Counted from the first letter of the stretch, positions 9,549 through 18,868 are shown. The stretch is 64,000 nucleotides of DNA from UBA5972 sp964637875 (GCA_964637875.1 CAZWXK010000010.1:1-64000), one strand, 5' to 3'. Program-made: numbers and translations. The notes: generated by a model from the sequence alone, not told the origin.

Positions 9549-10265
9549 ATGCGCCCTTCTGGTCGAGATGTAGATCAACTTCGCCCGATTTCAATAGAAA
9601 TCAACGTGACAAAACATGCCGAGGGCTCTTGCCTGATCAAATGCGGCGATACCCATGTTTTGTGCACCGCCAGCCTGGAAGAGCGCGTTCCCCCCTTTCT
9701 GCGCAATACCGGCCTGGGCTGGGTCACGGCCGAATATGGCATGCTGCCACGCGCAACCAACACCCGCAACCGGCGCGAGGCCGCGGCCGGCAAGCAATCC
9801 GGCCGCACGCAGGAAATCCAGCGCCTGATCGGGCGGTCGCTGCGGGCCGGGGTCGATCGCGTTGCCCTGGGCGAGCGCCAGATCACCATCGACTGCGACG
9901 TTATCCAGGCCGATGGCGGCACGCGCTGCGCCTCGATCACCGGCGGATGGGTCGCGCTGCGCCTTGCCGTCAACAAGCTGCTGAAGGCCGGCGATATCTC
10001 CTCGGACCCGCTGACCGACCATGTGGCGGCCGTGTCTTGCGGGATATATGGCGGGCAACCCGTGCTTGACCTCGACTATGCCGAGGATAGCGAGGCCGGA
10101 ACCGACGCCAATTTCGTGATGACCGGCACGGGCGGCCTGATCGAGATTCAGAGCTCGGCCGAAGGCGCCACCTTTTCGCGCGACGAGTTCACCCAGCTGA
10201 TGGATCTGGCCGAGCACGGCATCAAGGGGCTGGTCGAGGCACAGGCCAAGGCGATCGAGGGCTAA
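9549..10265 (+). CDS. rph: Ribonuclease PH
   Basis: A phosphate-dependent 3'-5' exoribonuclease that trims tRNA 3' ends. The 238 residues match the family from MRPSGRDVDQLRPI onward. Visible marks are EERVPPFLR, the RRE-type segment TRNRREAAAGKQSGRTQEIQRLIGRSLRA, and the phosphate/catalytic region TIDCDVIQADGGTR. The ATG at 9549 is chosen over an upstream in-frame start because of its ribosome-binding site and the family N-terminus. It is followed after 3 bp by rdgB in a tight rph-rdgB-hemW operon. Confidence 0.97.
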   Translation: MRPSGRDVDQLRPISIEINVTKHAEGSCLIKCGDTHVLCTASLEERVPPFLRNTGLGWVTAEYGMLPRATNTRNRREAAAGKQSGRTQEIQRLIGRSLRAGVDRVALGERQITIDCDVIQADGGTRCASITGGWVALRLAVNKLLKAGDISSDPLTDHVAAVSCGIYGGQPVLDLDYAEDSEAGTDANFVMTGTGGLIEIQSSAEGATFSRDEFTQLMDLAEHGIKGLVEAQAKAIEG

Positions 10266-10268
10266 ATC

Positions 10269-10880
10269 ATGCGTGACCTCAAGGGGCAGAAACTGGTTAT
10301 CGCCAGCCATAACAAGGGCAAGCTGCGCGAGATCGCGGATCTTCTGCACCCCTTGGGGATCGAGACCGTCTCGGCCGGCGACCTAGAGCTGGAAGAGCCG
10401 GAAGAAACCGAAGACAGCTTTGCCGGAAACGCCCGCATCAAGGCCCATTTCGCCGCCCGCGCCAGCGGCCTGCCGGCGCTTTCCGACGACAGCGGGCTGA
10501 TGGTCGATGCGCTTGACGGCGCGCCGGGCATTCATACCGCGGGCTGGGCCGAAACGCCAAACGGGCGCGATTTTCATATGGCCATGCGCAGGGTCTGGGA
10601 TCTGCTAAAGGAAAAACAGGCGCCCGAACCCCGTACCGCACGGTTCTGTTGCACGCTGTGCCTTGCCTGGCCCGATGGCGCGGACGAGATATTCGAAGGC
10701 ACCGTCGAGGGCCGGCTGGTCTGGCCCCTGCGTGGTGAACGCGGTTTCGGCTTTGACCCGATGTTTCAACCCGTTGGCCGCGATCAGACCTTTGGCGAAA
10801 TGGATCCGGCCGAAAAACACGCGATGAGCCACCGGGCCATGGCCTTTGCCAAGCTGGTCAAGGCGCTCGATGCGGCCTGA
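10269..10880 (+). CDS. rdgB: Non-canonical purine NTP pyrophosphatase (RdgB/HAM1)
   Basis: This enzyme hydrolyses dITP, XTP and other deaminated purine nucleotides to monophosphates, keeping them out of DNA and RNA. The 203 residues show the nucleotide-binding start (ASHNKGKLREIADLL), the catalytic SDDSGLMVDAL, and FGFDPMFQP near the C-terminus, all hallmark segments of HAM1 proteins. It is the middle gene of rph-rdgB-hemW, and its last 11 bp overlap hemW. Confidence 0.97.
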   Translation: MRDLKGQKLVIASHNKGKLREIADLLHPLGIETVSAGDLELEEPEETEDSFAGNARIKAHFAARASGLPALSDDSGLMVDALDGAPGIHTAGWAETPNGRDFHMAMRRVWDLLKEKQAPEPRTARFCCTLCLAWPDGADEIFEGTVEGRLVWPLRGERGFGFDPMFQPVGRDQTFGEMDPAEKHAMSHRAMAFAKLVKALDAA

Positions 10881-12024
10881 CACACAAGACGCCGGATTCG
10901 GCATCTATATCCACTGGCCGTTTTGCCAGTCGAAATGCCCCTATTGCGATTTCAACTCGCATGTGGCGGCGCATATCGACCACCGCGCCTGGGCGCGCGC
11001 TTATGCGGCGGCGCTGACACGCTACGCCCAGGAAACCGGCGATCGTATTGTCAATACGGTGTTTTTCGGCGGCGGAACGCCCAGCCTGATGGAGCCGGAA
11101 ATCATCGAAACCGTCCTTTGGTGCATCGTCGAAAACTGGACGGTCGCCCGAGATGTGGAAATCACGCTCGAGGCCAACCCCTCGTCTGTCGAGGCTGGCC
11201 GCTTTGCCGATTATCGCGCAGCCGGTATAAACCGGGTCTCGCTGGGGGTGCAGGCGTTGAATGACGCCGACCTGCGGGTGCTGGGGCGAATCCATACAGC
11301 CAAGGAGGCCCTTCAAGCCATTGAAATTGCAGAACAATATTTCAAAAGAGTCAGTTTTGACCTGATCTATGCCAGACAACATCAGACCCTTGCCGCCTGG
11401 CAGGCCGAATTGTCCACCGCGCTATCGCTGGGAACCGAGCATCTTTCTCTTTATCAGCTGACAATCGAGCCCGACACGGCCTTTGGCAAAAGGCACGCCG
11501 CCGGTGGGCTGGCCGGCTTGCCGGACGACGATCTTTCGGCCGAGCTCTATGAGGCGACCCAGATATTGTGTGACAAGGCAGGTATGCCGGCATATGAGGT
11601 ATCCAACCACGCGCGACCCGGCGCGGAATCGCGGCACAACCTTGTTTATTGGCGGGGCGGTGATTTTATCGGGATCGGCCCGGGCGCCCATGGGCGCGTG
11701 ACCCTTGCATATACGCGTCATGCCACCGAAGCCCCCCGCAACCCGGCCACATGGCTGTCACTGGCCCAGGATTCGAATGGCGAATCCAGCCGAACGCCCC
11801 TGCCCGCGGCCGAGATCGCCGTGGAATACCTGATGATGTCGCTCAGGCTGACCGAGGGAAGCGACCTTGATCGCCTGGCCGCGTTGGGGTTTCGGCTGGA
11901 CCACGATAAAATTACGTATTTACAACAGCTTGGTATGTTGGAAATGTCGAATTCCCATATCCGGGCAACGCCACGGGGGCGCATGGTTCTGAATTCGATC
12001 CTGCGTGAGCTTTTGACCGATTAA
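10870..12024 (+). CDS. hemW: Radical SAM heme chaperone HemW (HemN-like)
   Basis: A protein of about 384 residues with the radical-SAM cluster motif CQSKCPYC inside the start YIHWPFC, and the GGGTPSLM and LEANP segments of the HemN/HemW superfamily. The motif spacing and the rdgB-hemW context fit HemW, which is thought to carry and insert heme, rather than the true oxygen-independent coproporphyrinogen oxidase HemN. The ATG at 10870 is preferred because an AAGG lies upstream and the homology starts there; an in-frame TTG at 10846 is unlikely. Its stop overlaps the convergent parB stop in a shared TTAA. Confidence 0.93.
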   Translation: MRPDTQDAGFGIYIHWPFCQSKCPYCDFNSHVAAHIDHRAWARAYAAALTRYAQETGDRIVNTVFFGGGTPSLMEPEIIETVLWCIVENWTVARDVEITLEANPSSVEAGRFADYRAAGINRVSLGVQALNDADLRVLGRIHTAKEALQAIEIAEQYFKRVSFDLIYARQHQTLAAWQAELSTALSLGTEHLSLYQLTIEPDTAFGKRHAAGGLAGLPDDDLSAELYEATQILCDKAGMPAYEVSNHARPGAESRHNLVYWRGGDFIGIGPGAHGRVTLAYTRHATEAPRNPATWLSLAQDSNGESSRTPLPAAEIAVEYLMMSLRLTEGSDLDRLAALGFRLDHDKITYLQQLGMLEMSNSHIRATPRGRMVLNSILRELLTD

Positions 12025-12929
12025 CGCGTTCCGGCAAGGATCTGGCACAGCTCGTCCAGCTCTTCCAGGGTCTTGTAGCGGATGCTGACCATACCGGATT
12101 CGCCGCCTGCCCGGTGGTCTATCTTGACGTCCATCCCAAGACTGGCTGTCAGATCAAGCTCGAGCGCCCTTGTATCTGCATCCTTTTCCGATCTGTTTTC
12201 CCTGGTTTTTTTCTGTACGCCGCTTTCAGCCCCGGGTTTCTTGGCAAGCGCCTCGGTCTGGCGCACGGACAGGCCCCTGGAAATAACCTTGCGGGCAAGG
12301 TCGGTGGGGTTTTCGGCGGTAACGAGGGCCCGCGCGTGGCCCGCTGTCAGTTTTCCCTCGCGCAGCCAGGTCTGAACCTCGTCCGGGAGGTTCAACAAAC
12401 GCAGCAGGTTTGCGATATGGCTGCGACTTTTACCCAGGGCCTCGGCCAGTTTTTCCTGTGTATGACCAAACCGGTCCATCAATTGGCGATAGCCCGCGGC
12501 CTCTTCTACCGGGTTCAGGTCGGCCCGCTGGATGTTTTCGATGATCGCGACCTCGATCACCTCGGTATCGTTGAAATCGCGCAACAGGACCGGAACCTCG
12601 TGCAGGTTCACCAACTGGGCCGCCCGCCAGCGCCTTTCTCCCGCAACGATCTGATAATCTTCGGGATTGCGAGGGTCGGCCCGCACCAGAAGCGGTTGAA
12701 TGATTCCCTTTTCGCGAATCGAGGCCGCGAGGTCGGCCAGATCGGCCTGCGAAAAACTGCGCCGGGGCTGATCGGGGTTCGGGTTCAGTTTCTCGATGGG
12801 AACCAGCATGTCCGGCTTTTGCGCACCCCTTGCCTCCGCACCGGGCGCCGGGCTGTTCATGTCGATATCGGCCATCAGGGCCGATAACCCCCGCCCCAGG
12901 CCTCGTTTGTTCGGTTTTGATTTTGTCAT
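12021..12929 (-). CDS. parB: Chromosome partitioning protein ParB
   Basis: The centromere-binding CTPase of the ParABS system. It has about 302 residues with the N-terminal ParA-interacting segment KRGLGRGLSALMAD (8-21), the CTP-binding/ParB box with GERRWRAA at 97-104, the helix-turn-helix region (about 150-190, with EKLAEALGKSRSHIANLLRL) and a C-terminal dimerisation domain. Two perfect parS sites lie 1.4 and 3.3 kb upstream. The ATG at 12929 fits the family N-terminus; an ATG at 12956 that overlaps the parA stop (ATGA) would add nine residues and cannot be excluded. Confidence 0.96.
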   Translation of the reverse strand: MTKSKPNKRGLGRGLSALMADIDMNSPAPGAEARGAQKPDMLVPIEKLNPNPDQPRRSFSQADLADLAASIREKGIIQPLLVRADPRNPEDYQIVAGERRWRAAQLVNLHEVPVLLRDFNDTEVIEVAIIENIQRADLNPVEEAAGYRQLMDRFGHTQEKLAEALGKSRSHIANLLRLLNLPDEVQTWLREGKLTAGHARALVTAENPTDLARKVISRGLSVRQTEALAKKPGAESGVQKKTRENRSEKDADTRALELDLTASLGMDVKIDHRAGGESGMVSIRYKTLEELDELCQILAGTR

Positions 12930-12952
12930 TGGCTTCAAACCCTTGCTGCGCG

Positions 12953-13765
12953 TCATTCCGGTTTCTGGTGGTTGCGGCGCAAAACCTCGGCGGCCAGCTT
13001 TTGATAGGCAATGCTACCCTTGCTGGTGTGATCGTACAATAATGCCGGCATCGCATAGGACGGGGCCTCGGAAAGGCGGACATTGCGCGGAATGACCGTC
13101 TGAAAAACCAGATCCCCCATATTGTCGCGCACATCCTTTTCCACCTGATGGGACAGGTTGTTACGCGAGTCATACATCGTCAGAACGATCCCCTCGATCC
13201 TGAGTGCCCGATTGATGTTCTGGCGGACTTCGCGGATTGAAAGCATCAGCTGTGACAGCCCTTCGAGCGCGAAAAACTCGCATTGCAGCGGCACAAGCAC
13301 GGAATCCGCCGCCACCATGGCGTTGACCGTCAGCAAATTCAGCGATGGCGGACAGTCGATCAGGACGTAATCAAGGTCGAACGGCCGCAGCTGCCCCCCC
13401 CTCAACAATGCTCTGAGCCTGCCGGAACGCGTGCGATCCTGGGCGAGTTCAATGTCGGCCGAGGCCAGATCGGTCGTTGCGGGCGAGATCAGGAGGCCGG
13501 GAACCTGCGTTTCGCATACTACATCTTCGATGGGTGTGCTGCCCAATAACAAATCATAGGAAGTCAGATAGCGTTGATCGGATTCGATGCCCAGCCCTGT
13601 CGAGGCATTTCCCTGGGGATCGATATCGATCAGCAGAACCTTTTTTCCCACGGCGGCAAGTGCCGTGCCCAGGTTTATCGCCGTTGTCGTCTTGCCGACG
13701 CCGCCTTTCTGGTTGGCGATCGCGATAATCTTGGGGTTTATTGCGCTCGCGTTGGAATTAGACAC
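12953..13765 (-). CDS. parA: Chromosome partitioning ATPase ParA
   Basis: A ParA/Soj ATPase of about 270 residues that forms the nucleoid-bound gradient pulling ParB-parS complexes. The deviant Walker A KGGVGKTT is at about 20-27, Walker A' is IDIDPQGN, and DYVLIDCPPSL carries Walker B. The GTG start at 13765 has a GGAG ribosome-binding site 9 nt upstream and overlaps the rsmG stop by 8 bp; a TTG at 13780 would add five residues. It is the fifth gene of the leftward rho-mnmE-mnmG-rsmG-parA-parB cluster. Confidence 0.96.
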   Translation of the reverse strand: MSNSNASAINPKIIAIANQKGGVGKTTTAINLGTALAAVGKKVLLIDIDPQGNASTGLGIESDQRYLTSYDLLLGSTPIEDVVCETQVPGLLISPATTDLASADIELAQDRTRSGRLRALLRGGQLRPFDLDYVLIDCPPSLNLLTVNAMVAADSVLVPLQCEFFALEGLSQLMLSIREVRQNINRALRIEGIVLTMYDSRNNLSHQVEKDVRDNMGDLVFQTVIPRNVRLSEAPSYAMPALLYDHTSKGSIAYQKLAAEVLRRNHQKPE

Positions 13766-14393
13766 GCCCGAGATCTCCAATTTTCAGAATCATGCCGCCA
13801 GAACCGGTAATGCTGGGCGTTTTCTCGACGTCGAATCTCCAGCATTTCCTTGCCGCAGTCAATTCAGTTTCTGCCGACTCCCCCTTGGAAAACAAACAGA
13901 TTCCCCCAGAGGCCAGATGTGGTGCCGCAAGATCGAGCAATTTGGGCAATGGCGCCAGGGCACGCGCCGAGACTACCTCGGCCCCAAACGGGGCCATGTC
14001 CTCGATACGAGTTGCCATGACCTGTGCCCGCAGATCAAGCGACAGGATGACCTGGCGCAGGAACGCCGCCTTGCGTTGGTCGCTTTCGACCAGGGTTACG
14101 TTGAGGTCGGGCTTTTTTTCGGCCGCAACGATGGCGACGATCAGGCCTGGAAAACCGCCTCCGCTGCCCAGATCCAGCCACTTCTCGACGCTTACCGGGC
14201 AATATGCCCAAAGTTGACCGGAATCCAGAAAGTGACGTGTCCAGATATCGGCCTCGGTTGCGCGCGAGACCAGGTTGATGGTCTTGTTCCACTTTTTCAG
14301 CATGTCCTGATAGCGGTGAAGCCGGGCCATTGTTTCACGTGAAACATCGAGCAGGCTCTGAAAGGCCTCGGGGGCCGGTCTGCCATTGGTCAT
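13758..14393 (-). CDS. rsmG: 16S rRNA (guanine-527-N7) methyltransferase RsmG (GidB)
   Basis: A SAM-dependent methyltransferase modifying G527 of 16S rRNA; loss in other bacteria gives low-level streptomycin resistance. The 211 residues include WNKTINLVSR near the N-terminus and the SAM motif LDLGSGGGFPGL at about 78-90, full length for the family. A perfect parS site is embedded in its codons at 14331-14346, encoding VSRET. It overlaps mnmG by 4 bp upstream and parA by 8 bp downstream. Confidence 0.96.
   Translation of the reverse strand: MTNGRPAPEAFQSLLDVSRETMARLHRYQDMLKKWNKTINLVSRATEADIWTRHFLDSGQLWAYCPVSVEKWLDLGSGGGFPGLIVAIVAAEKKPDLNVTLVESDQRKAAFLRQVILSLDLRAQVMATRIEDMAPFGAEVVSARALAPLPKLLDLAAPHLASGGICLFSKGESAETELTAARKCWRFDVEKTPSITGSGGMILKIGDLGRV
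14331..14346. other. parS: parS site 1 (inside rsmG)
   Basis: The 16-bp palindrome TGTTTCACGTGAAACA matches the established bacterial parS consensus perfectly. It lies within the rsmG reading frame at codons for Val-Ser-Arg-Glu-Thr, about 1.4 kb from parB and 5.1 kb from the putative origin. It should be a ParB nucleation site. Confidence 0.95.
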
Positions 14394-16267
14394 GCTGTTT
14401 TCCTTGCGGTATCGCGGCGAATGCGCGACCAGAGCAGCGTCAGTGCGGCCGGCGTCATCCCGTCAATACGTGCGGCCTGTGCAAGATTTTCCGGGCGGAC
14501 CTGCTCGAGCTTGCTTCGGATCTCCTTGGAAAGGCCGGAGAGCGTCGAATAATCGAAACCCTCCGGGATTTTTTGCGCTTCGTCCCGTCGAAGGGCCTGA
14601 ACATCGCGTGCCTGCCGTTCGATATAGCTGGCATACAGGGCATCGCGTTCGACCTGTGCGGCAATTTCGGGGTCGACCAGACCCGCCGCGGGCCAGATTT
14701 CCGAGAGCCGCGCCCAGTCGATATCGGGATACGCCAGCAGGTCAAAACCGTTTCGACGAACCCCGTCCTGATTGACCCTCAGCCCGAGACCCGCCGCCTC
14801 GGATGGTGTCACGCTGATTCCGGCCAGAATATCCCGGGCACTTTCCAGGGCCTTCATCCTTTCCTCGAACACCCGCCAACGGTGCTCGGATACGCAACCG
14901 ATTTCAAAACCCCGTCCCGTCAGACGCTGATCGGCATTATCCGCCCGTAATGAAAGCCTGAATTCCGCCCGAGAGGTAAACATTCGATACGGCTCGGTCA
15001 CGCCACGGGTGACGAGATCATCGATCATGACACCGATATAGGCCTCGGAGCGCGCAAAAACGATTTCATCTCCGCCCCTTGCCGCGCGCGCTGCATTCAG
15101 ACCTGCCACCAGACCCTGGGCCGCGGCCTCTTCATATCCGGTTGTGCCGTTGATCTGGCCGGCTAGATAAAGCCCCTTGACCGACTTGACCTCCAGCGTC
15201 GGGCGCAATGCCCGGGGATCGACATAGTCATATTCAATGGCATATCCGGGCTGTGTAATCACCGCATTTTCGAGCCCCCGGATCGTGGCAACGTAATCTT
15301 TCTGCACATCGACCGGCAGAGAGGTCGAAATACCGTTGGGATAGACGATATCGGTATTCAGCCCCTCGGGTTCGAGAAAAATCTGATGGGATGGTTTCTC
15401 GGAAAACCGAACGATCTTGTCCTCGATCGAAGGGCAATAACGGGGGCCGACGCCCGAGATGTGGCCGCCATACATCGCTGATTTTTCGAGATTTGTTCGA
15501 ATGATCTCGTGGGTCTTTTCGTTCGTGTGGGTGATGCCACACGAAACCTGCCGGGCCGTCGGCCCCCTTGAGAGAAACGAGAACATGACGGGGTCGGCAT
15601 CGCCGGGTTGGCTTTCCAGAATTGACCAGTTGATCGTCCGCCCATCCAGCCTGGGCGGCGTGCCCGTCTTGAGGCGTCCGAGCGGCAGGCCCATCTGGGC
15701 AATCCTCTCGGCAAGTGGAATGGCCGGTCGATCGCCCATGCGGCCGCCGGGTTGTGTCTTGTCGCCAATGTGAATGACGCCCCGCAGAAAAGTTCCCGTT
15801 GTCAGCACAACACGCCGGGCGGTCAACGCGCTGCCGTCGGCCAGCCGGACACCCCGTACATGATCGCCCTTGATGATCAGGTCGCTTACCTCACCCTCGA
15901 TGATCGACAGCCCGGCTGCCGCCCTGATTTCCGCCTGCATTGCGGCCTTGTAAAGCGCACGGTCGGTCTGCGCGCGCGGGCCTTGAACGGCTGGCCCCTT
16001 GCGCCTGTTGAGCAGCCGAAACTGAATTCCGGCGCGGTCAGCGACACGCCCCATCAACCCGTCGAGGGCATCGATTTCGCGCACAAGATGCCCCTTGCCC
16101 AACCCGCCAATTGCCGGGTTGCAAGACATTTCACCGATTTTAGAAAACGCGTGGGTGACCAGCGCCGTATTGGCCCCCAGCCGGGCGGACGCATGGGCCG
16201 CATCTGCGCCGGCATGCCCTCCACCGATCACGATAACATCGAACATCTCATGTTTCACGTGAAACAT
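14390..16267 (-). CDS. mnmG: tRNA uridine-34 5-carboxymethylaminomethyl synthesis enzyme MnmG (GidA)
   Basis: The FAD-dependent partner of MnmE in modifying wobble uridine 34 of several tRNAs. At 625 residues it is of family length. The FAD-binding GGGHAG is at 15-20, the signature GPRYCPSIEDK in the middle (about 270), and the EPYRMFTSRAEFRL and C-terminal helical domains follow. The ATG at 16267 falls inside a parS palindrome, so residues 1-6 (MFHVKH) are encoded by the centromere site; ATG 16246 (MFDVIV) is the alternative. It sits 3 bp after mnmE and overlaps rsmG by 4 bp. Confidence 0.97.
   Translation of the reverse strand: MFHVKHEMFDVIVIGGGHAGADAAHASARLGANTALVTHAFSKIGEMSCNPAIGGLGKGHLVREIDALDGLMGRVADRAGIQFRLLNRRKGPAVQGPRAQTDRALYKAAMQAEIRAAAGLSIIEGEVSDLIIKGDHVRGVRLADGSALTARRVVLTTGTFLRGVIHIGDKTQPGGRMGDRPAIPLAERIAQMGLPLGRLKTGTPPRLDGRTINWSILESQPGDADPVMFSFLSRGPTARQVSCGITHTNEKTHEIIRTNLEKSAMYGGHISGVGPRYCPSIEDKIVRFSEKPSHQIFLEPEGLNTDIVYPNGISTSLPVDVQKDYVATIRGLENAVITQPGYAIEYDYVDPRALRPTLEVKSVKGLYLAGQINGTTGYEEAAAQGLVAGLNAARAARGGDEIVFARSEAYIGVMIDDLVTRGVTEPYRMFTSRAEFRLSLRADNADQRLTGRGFEIGCVSEHRWRVFEERMKALESARDILAGISVTPSEAAGLGLRVNQDGVRRNGFDLLAYPDIDWARLSEIWPAAGLVDPEIAAQVERDALYASYIERQARDVQALRRDEAQKIPEGFDYSTLSGLSKEIRSKLEQVRPENLAQAARIDGMTPAALTLLWSRIRRDTARKTA
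16251..16266. other. parS: parS site 2 (at the mnmG start codon)
   Basis: A second perfect TGTTTCACGTGAAACA palindrome overlaps the mnmG start. The nearest mnmG ATG begins one base outside the palindrome. It lies 1.9 kb from parS site 1 and about 3.2 kb from the putative origin. Confidence 0.95.
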
Positions 16268-16270
16268 CCC

Positions 16271-17566
16271 TCATTTTCCGATACAGAAACTGGCAAAGAT
16301 TTCGTCAAGCAGGTCTTCCACGTCAACCCGACCGACCAGAGAATCCAGTGCCCTGGTCGCCAGCCTCAGATCCTCGGCCGCCAATTCGGCGAACTCGGCT
16401 CCGTTTCTTACATGAAGCTCCGCCGAATCCAAAAAGGATATTGCCTTTTGCATCGCCAGCCGGTGTCGCAATCTTGTTGCTGTCGCCGCGCCCGCCGCCC
16501 GTGAGACAAGGGTTTCGGTGATTCTGGAGACAAGGGTATCGATTCCCGATCCGGTGATCCCGGATACGGCTAATATATTGTTATCATGAAATAAATCAGC
16601 CTTTCCAAAGGCGACGATATCGCCCTCGATCAACGGAATATCAAGTGCCTCAACCCCTTCATCATCGACGAGAAACACCCTGAGGTCGGCATTCTCGGCC
16701 CGCTTTCGGGCCAACGCCACCCCAAGCCCCTCGACCGGATCGTCGGTTTCGCGCAACCCTGCGGTATCCAGCAATGTCACGGGCAGGCCGCGCAAATCCA
16801 TTCTGACCTCGATGACATCGCGCGTTGTTCCCGCGACTGACGAGGTTATGGCTGCTTCGCGCCCGGCCAGTCGGTTCAACAATGTCGATTTTCCAATGTT
16901 CGGCTTGCCGATTATGGCGACCTCGAACCCTTCGCGCACCCGCTCGGCGACGTGGCTTGCGGAAACTTCCCGAGACAGCTGGTCCCTTATTCCACTCAGC
17001 AGGCCCAGGACCTCGGGGGCCACATTGGCGGGGACATCTTCGTCCGCGAAATCCAGGGTTGCCTCGAGCAGTGCGCGCGCGCGTATCAGATCCTGCCGCC
17101 ATGACTCGACCAGTTTTCCCAACGCGCCCTCGAACACCCGCAATGCCTGCCGACGCTGGGCCTCGGTCTCGGATTCGATCAGATCTGCAAGCCCCTCGAC
17201 CTGGCTGAGGTCGAGCTTTCCGTTTTCCAACGCACGGCGCGTGAACTCGCCCGGCTCGGCCGGACGCAGGCCCGGGATGCGCGACAGGCGGTCCAGAACG
17301 GCCCGGACCACCGCGACACTGCCATGAAGGTGAAATTCGACAACATCCTCGCCCGTGAAACTGGCACCCCGGGCGAATCTCAGCACAAGCGCCTGGTCAA
17401 GAACGGTTCCGTCGCTGTCAAGCAGACGCCTAACAGCCATTCCCCGCGTCGATGGAATCGTGCCAGCCAGCGCCCTGCCGGCCGCAACCGCATCGGGCCC
17501 GGAAACACGGATGACCGCCAGACCGGCCTTGCCCCAGGCCGTGGCAAGCGCAAATATCGTGTCCAT
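16271..17566 (-). CDS. mnmE: tRNA modification GTPase MnmE (TrmE)
   Basis: The GTPase that works with MnmG on tRNA wobble uridines. The 431 residues comprise the N-terminal tetrahydrofolate-binding domain (about 1-115), a helical domain, an inserted Ras-like G domain (G1 GKPNIGKST, G2 SVAGTTRD, G3 DTAGLRE) and the C-terminal motif CIGK, whose Cys is catalytic. It follows rho by 30 bp and precedes mnmG by 3 bp in the same direction. Confidence 0.97.
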   Translation of the reverse strand: MDTIFALATAWGKAGLAVIRVSGPDAVAAGRALAGTIPSTRGMAVRRLLDSDGTVLDQALVLRFARGASFTGEDVVEFHLHGSVAVVRAVLDRLSRIPGLRPAEPGEFTRRALENGKLDLSQVEGLADLIESETEAQRRQALRVFEGALGKLVESWRQDLIRARALLEATLDFADEDVPANVAPEVLGLLSGIRDQLSREVSASHVAERVREGFEVAIIGKPNIGKSTLLNRLAGREAAITSSVAGTTRDVIEVRMDLRGLPVTLLDTAGLRETDDPVEGLGVALARKRAENADLRVFLVDDEGVEALDIPLIEGDIVAFGKADLFHDNNILAVSGITGSGIDTLVSRITETLVSRAAGAATATRLRHRLAMQKAISFLDSAELHVRNGAEFAELAAEDLRLATRALDSLVGRVDVEDLLDEIFASFCIGK

Positions 17567-17596
17567 GACATCCCCCTGCTCCGGCCCGTGCCAGGC

Positions 17597-18868
17597 TCAG
17601 GTGTTCATTGAATCGAAAAATTCGGCGTTGCTCCTGGTCTGCTTCAGCTTGCTGAGCAGAAATTCGATCGCATCTGTCGTGCCCATCGGGTTGAGGATAC
17701 GACGCAAGACATATGTCTTGGTAAGATCGCCCTTGTCGACCAGCAGCTCCTCTTTTCGTGTGCCGGACTTGAGGATATCGATCGCCGGAAAGACGCGTTT
17801 GTCGGCAACCTTGCGGTCGAGTACAAGCTCGCTGTTGCCGGTTCCCTTGAATTCCTCGAAGATCACCTCGTCCATTCGGCTGCCAGTATCGATCAGCGCC
17901 GTTGCGATGATGGTCAGCGATCCGCCCTCCTCGATGTTGCGCGCGGCGCCAAAGAAACGCTTGGGCCGCTGCAAGGCATTGGCATCGACACCGCCCGTCA
18001 GAACCTTGCCCGAGCTGGGAACGACCGTATTGTAGGCGCGGCCCAGCCGGGTGATCGAATCCAGCAGAATCACGACATCGCGTTTGTGTTCGACAAGGCG
18101 TTTGGCCTTTTCGATCACCATTTCCGACACCGCGACATGGCGTGTTGCAGCCTCGTCGAATGTGGACGAGACAACCTCGCCCTTGACGCTGCGCTGCATG
18201 TCGGTGACTTCCTCGGGGCGTTCGTCGATCAGCAGCACGATGAGAAAGACCTCGGGATGGTTTGCAGCAATCGAATGGGCGATGTTCTGCAGGATCACCG
18301 TCTTGCCCGTTCGTGGTGGCGCCACGATCAACGAGCGCTGCCCCTTGCCGATGGGCGCGACCAGATCGATAACCCGGGCGGTCTTGTCCTTGAGCTTGGG
18401 ATCATCGATTTCCATCTTGAGCCGCTCGGTCGGATAAAGCGGTGTCAGGTCGTCGAAATGCACCTTGTGACGGGCCTGCTCGGGGTCTTCGAAATTGATC
18501 TGGGATACCTTGACCAGTGCAAAATAACGCTCGTTCTCGCGCGGGGCCTGGATGACACCCTCGATGGTGTCACCGGTCCTCAGGGAAAACTTTCTGATCT
18601 GCTCGGGGCTGACATAGATGTCCTCGGGCCCCGGCAGATAGTTCGACTCGGGCGAGCGGAGAAACCCGAAACCGTCTTGCATGACCTCGAGCACGCCATC
18701 GCCCGATATTTCGACATCCTCCTCGGCCAACGCCTTGAGAATACCGAACAGCATGTTGCCCTTGCGCATGGACGACGCGTTCTCGATTTCGAATTCTTCG
18801 GCCATTTTCAGCAGATCGGCCGGGCTTTTCTTTTTCAGTTCCGAAAGGAACACTCTTTCCTGGGTCAT
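17597..18868 (-). CDS. rho: Transcription termination factor Rho
   Basis: A hexameric RNA helicase for factor-dependent termination. The 423 residues show an N-terminal helix bundle with LKKKSPADLL, a cold-shock-like RNA-binding fold (about 55-125, with DGFGFLRSPESNYLPGPEDIYVSP), Walker A PPRTGKT ending at residue 190, Walker B (VVILLDSITRLGRAYN) and the R-loop/Q-loop region. It heads the leftward cluster running to parB. The 152-bp upstream gap to hemJ is GC-rich with short GGCCGG palindromes and may hold its own promoter or autoregulatory leader. Confidence 0.98.
   Translation of the reverse strand: MTQERVFLSELKKKSPADLLKMAEEFEIENASSMRKGNMLFGILKALAEEDVEISGDGVLEVMQDGFGFLRSPESNYLPGPEDIYVSPEQIRKFSLRTGDTIEGVIQAPRENERYFALVKVSQINFEDPEQARHKVHFDDLTPLYPTERLKMEIDDPKLKDKTARVIDLVAPIGKGQRSLIVAPPRTGKTVILQNIAHSIAANHPEVFLIVLLIDERPEEVTDMQRSVKGEVVSSTFDEAATRHVAVSEMVIEKAKRLVEHKRDVVILLDSITRLGRAYNTVVPSSGKVLTGGVDANALQRPKRFFGAARNIEEGGSLTIIATALIDTGSRMDEVIFEEFKGTGNSELVLDRKVADKRVFPAIDILKSGTRKEELLVDKGDLTKTYVLRRILNPMGTTDAIEFLLSKLKQTRSNAEFFDSMNT

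Noticed and set aside
17345..17360. Third parS-like sequence (CCCGTGAAACTGG) in mnmE
   Set aside because: Only one half-site matches; the other arm is absent.
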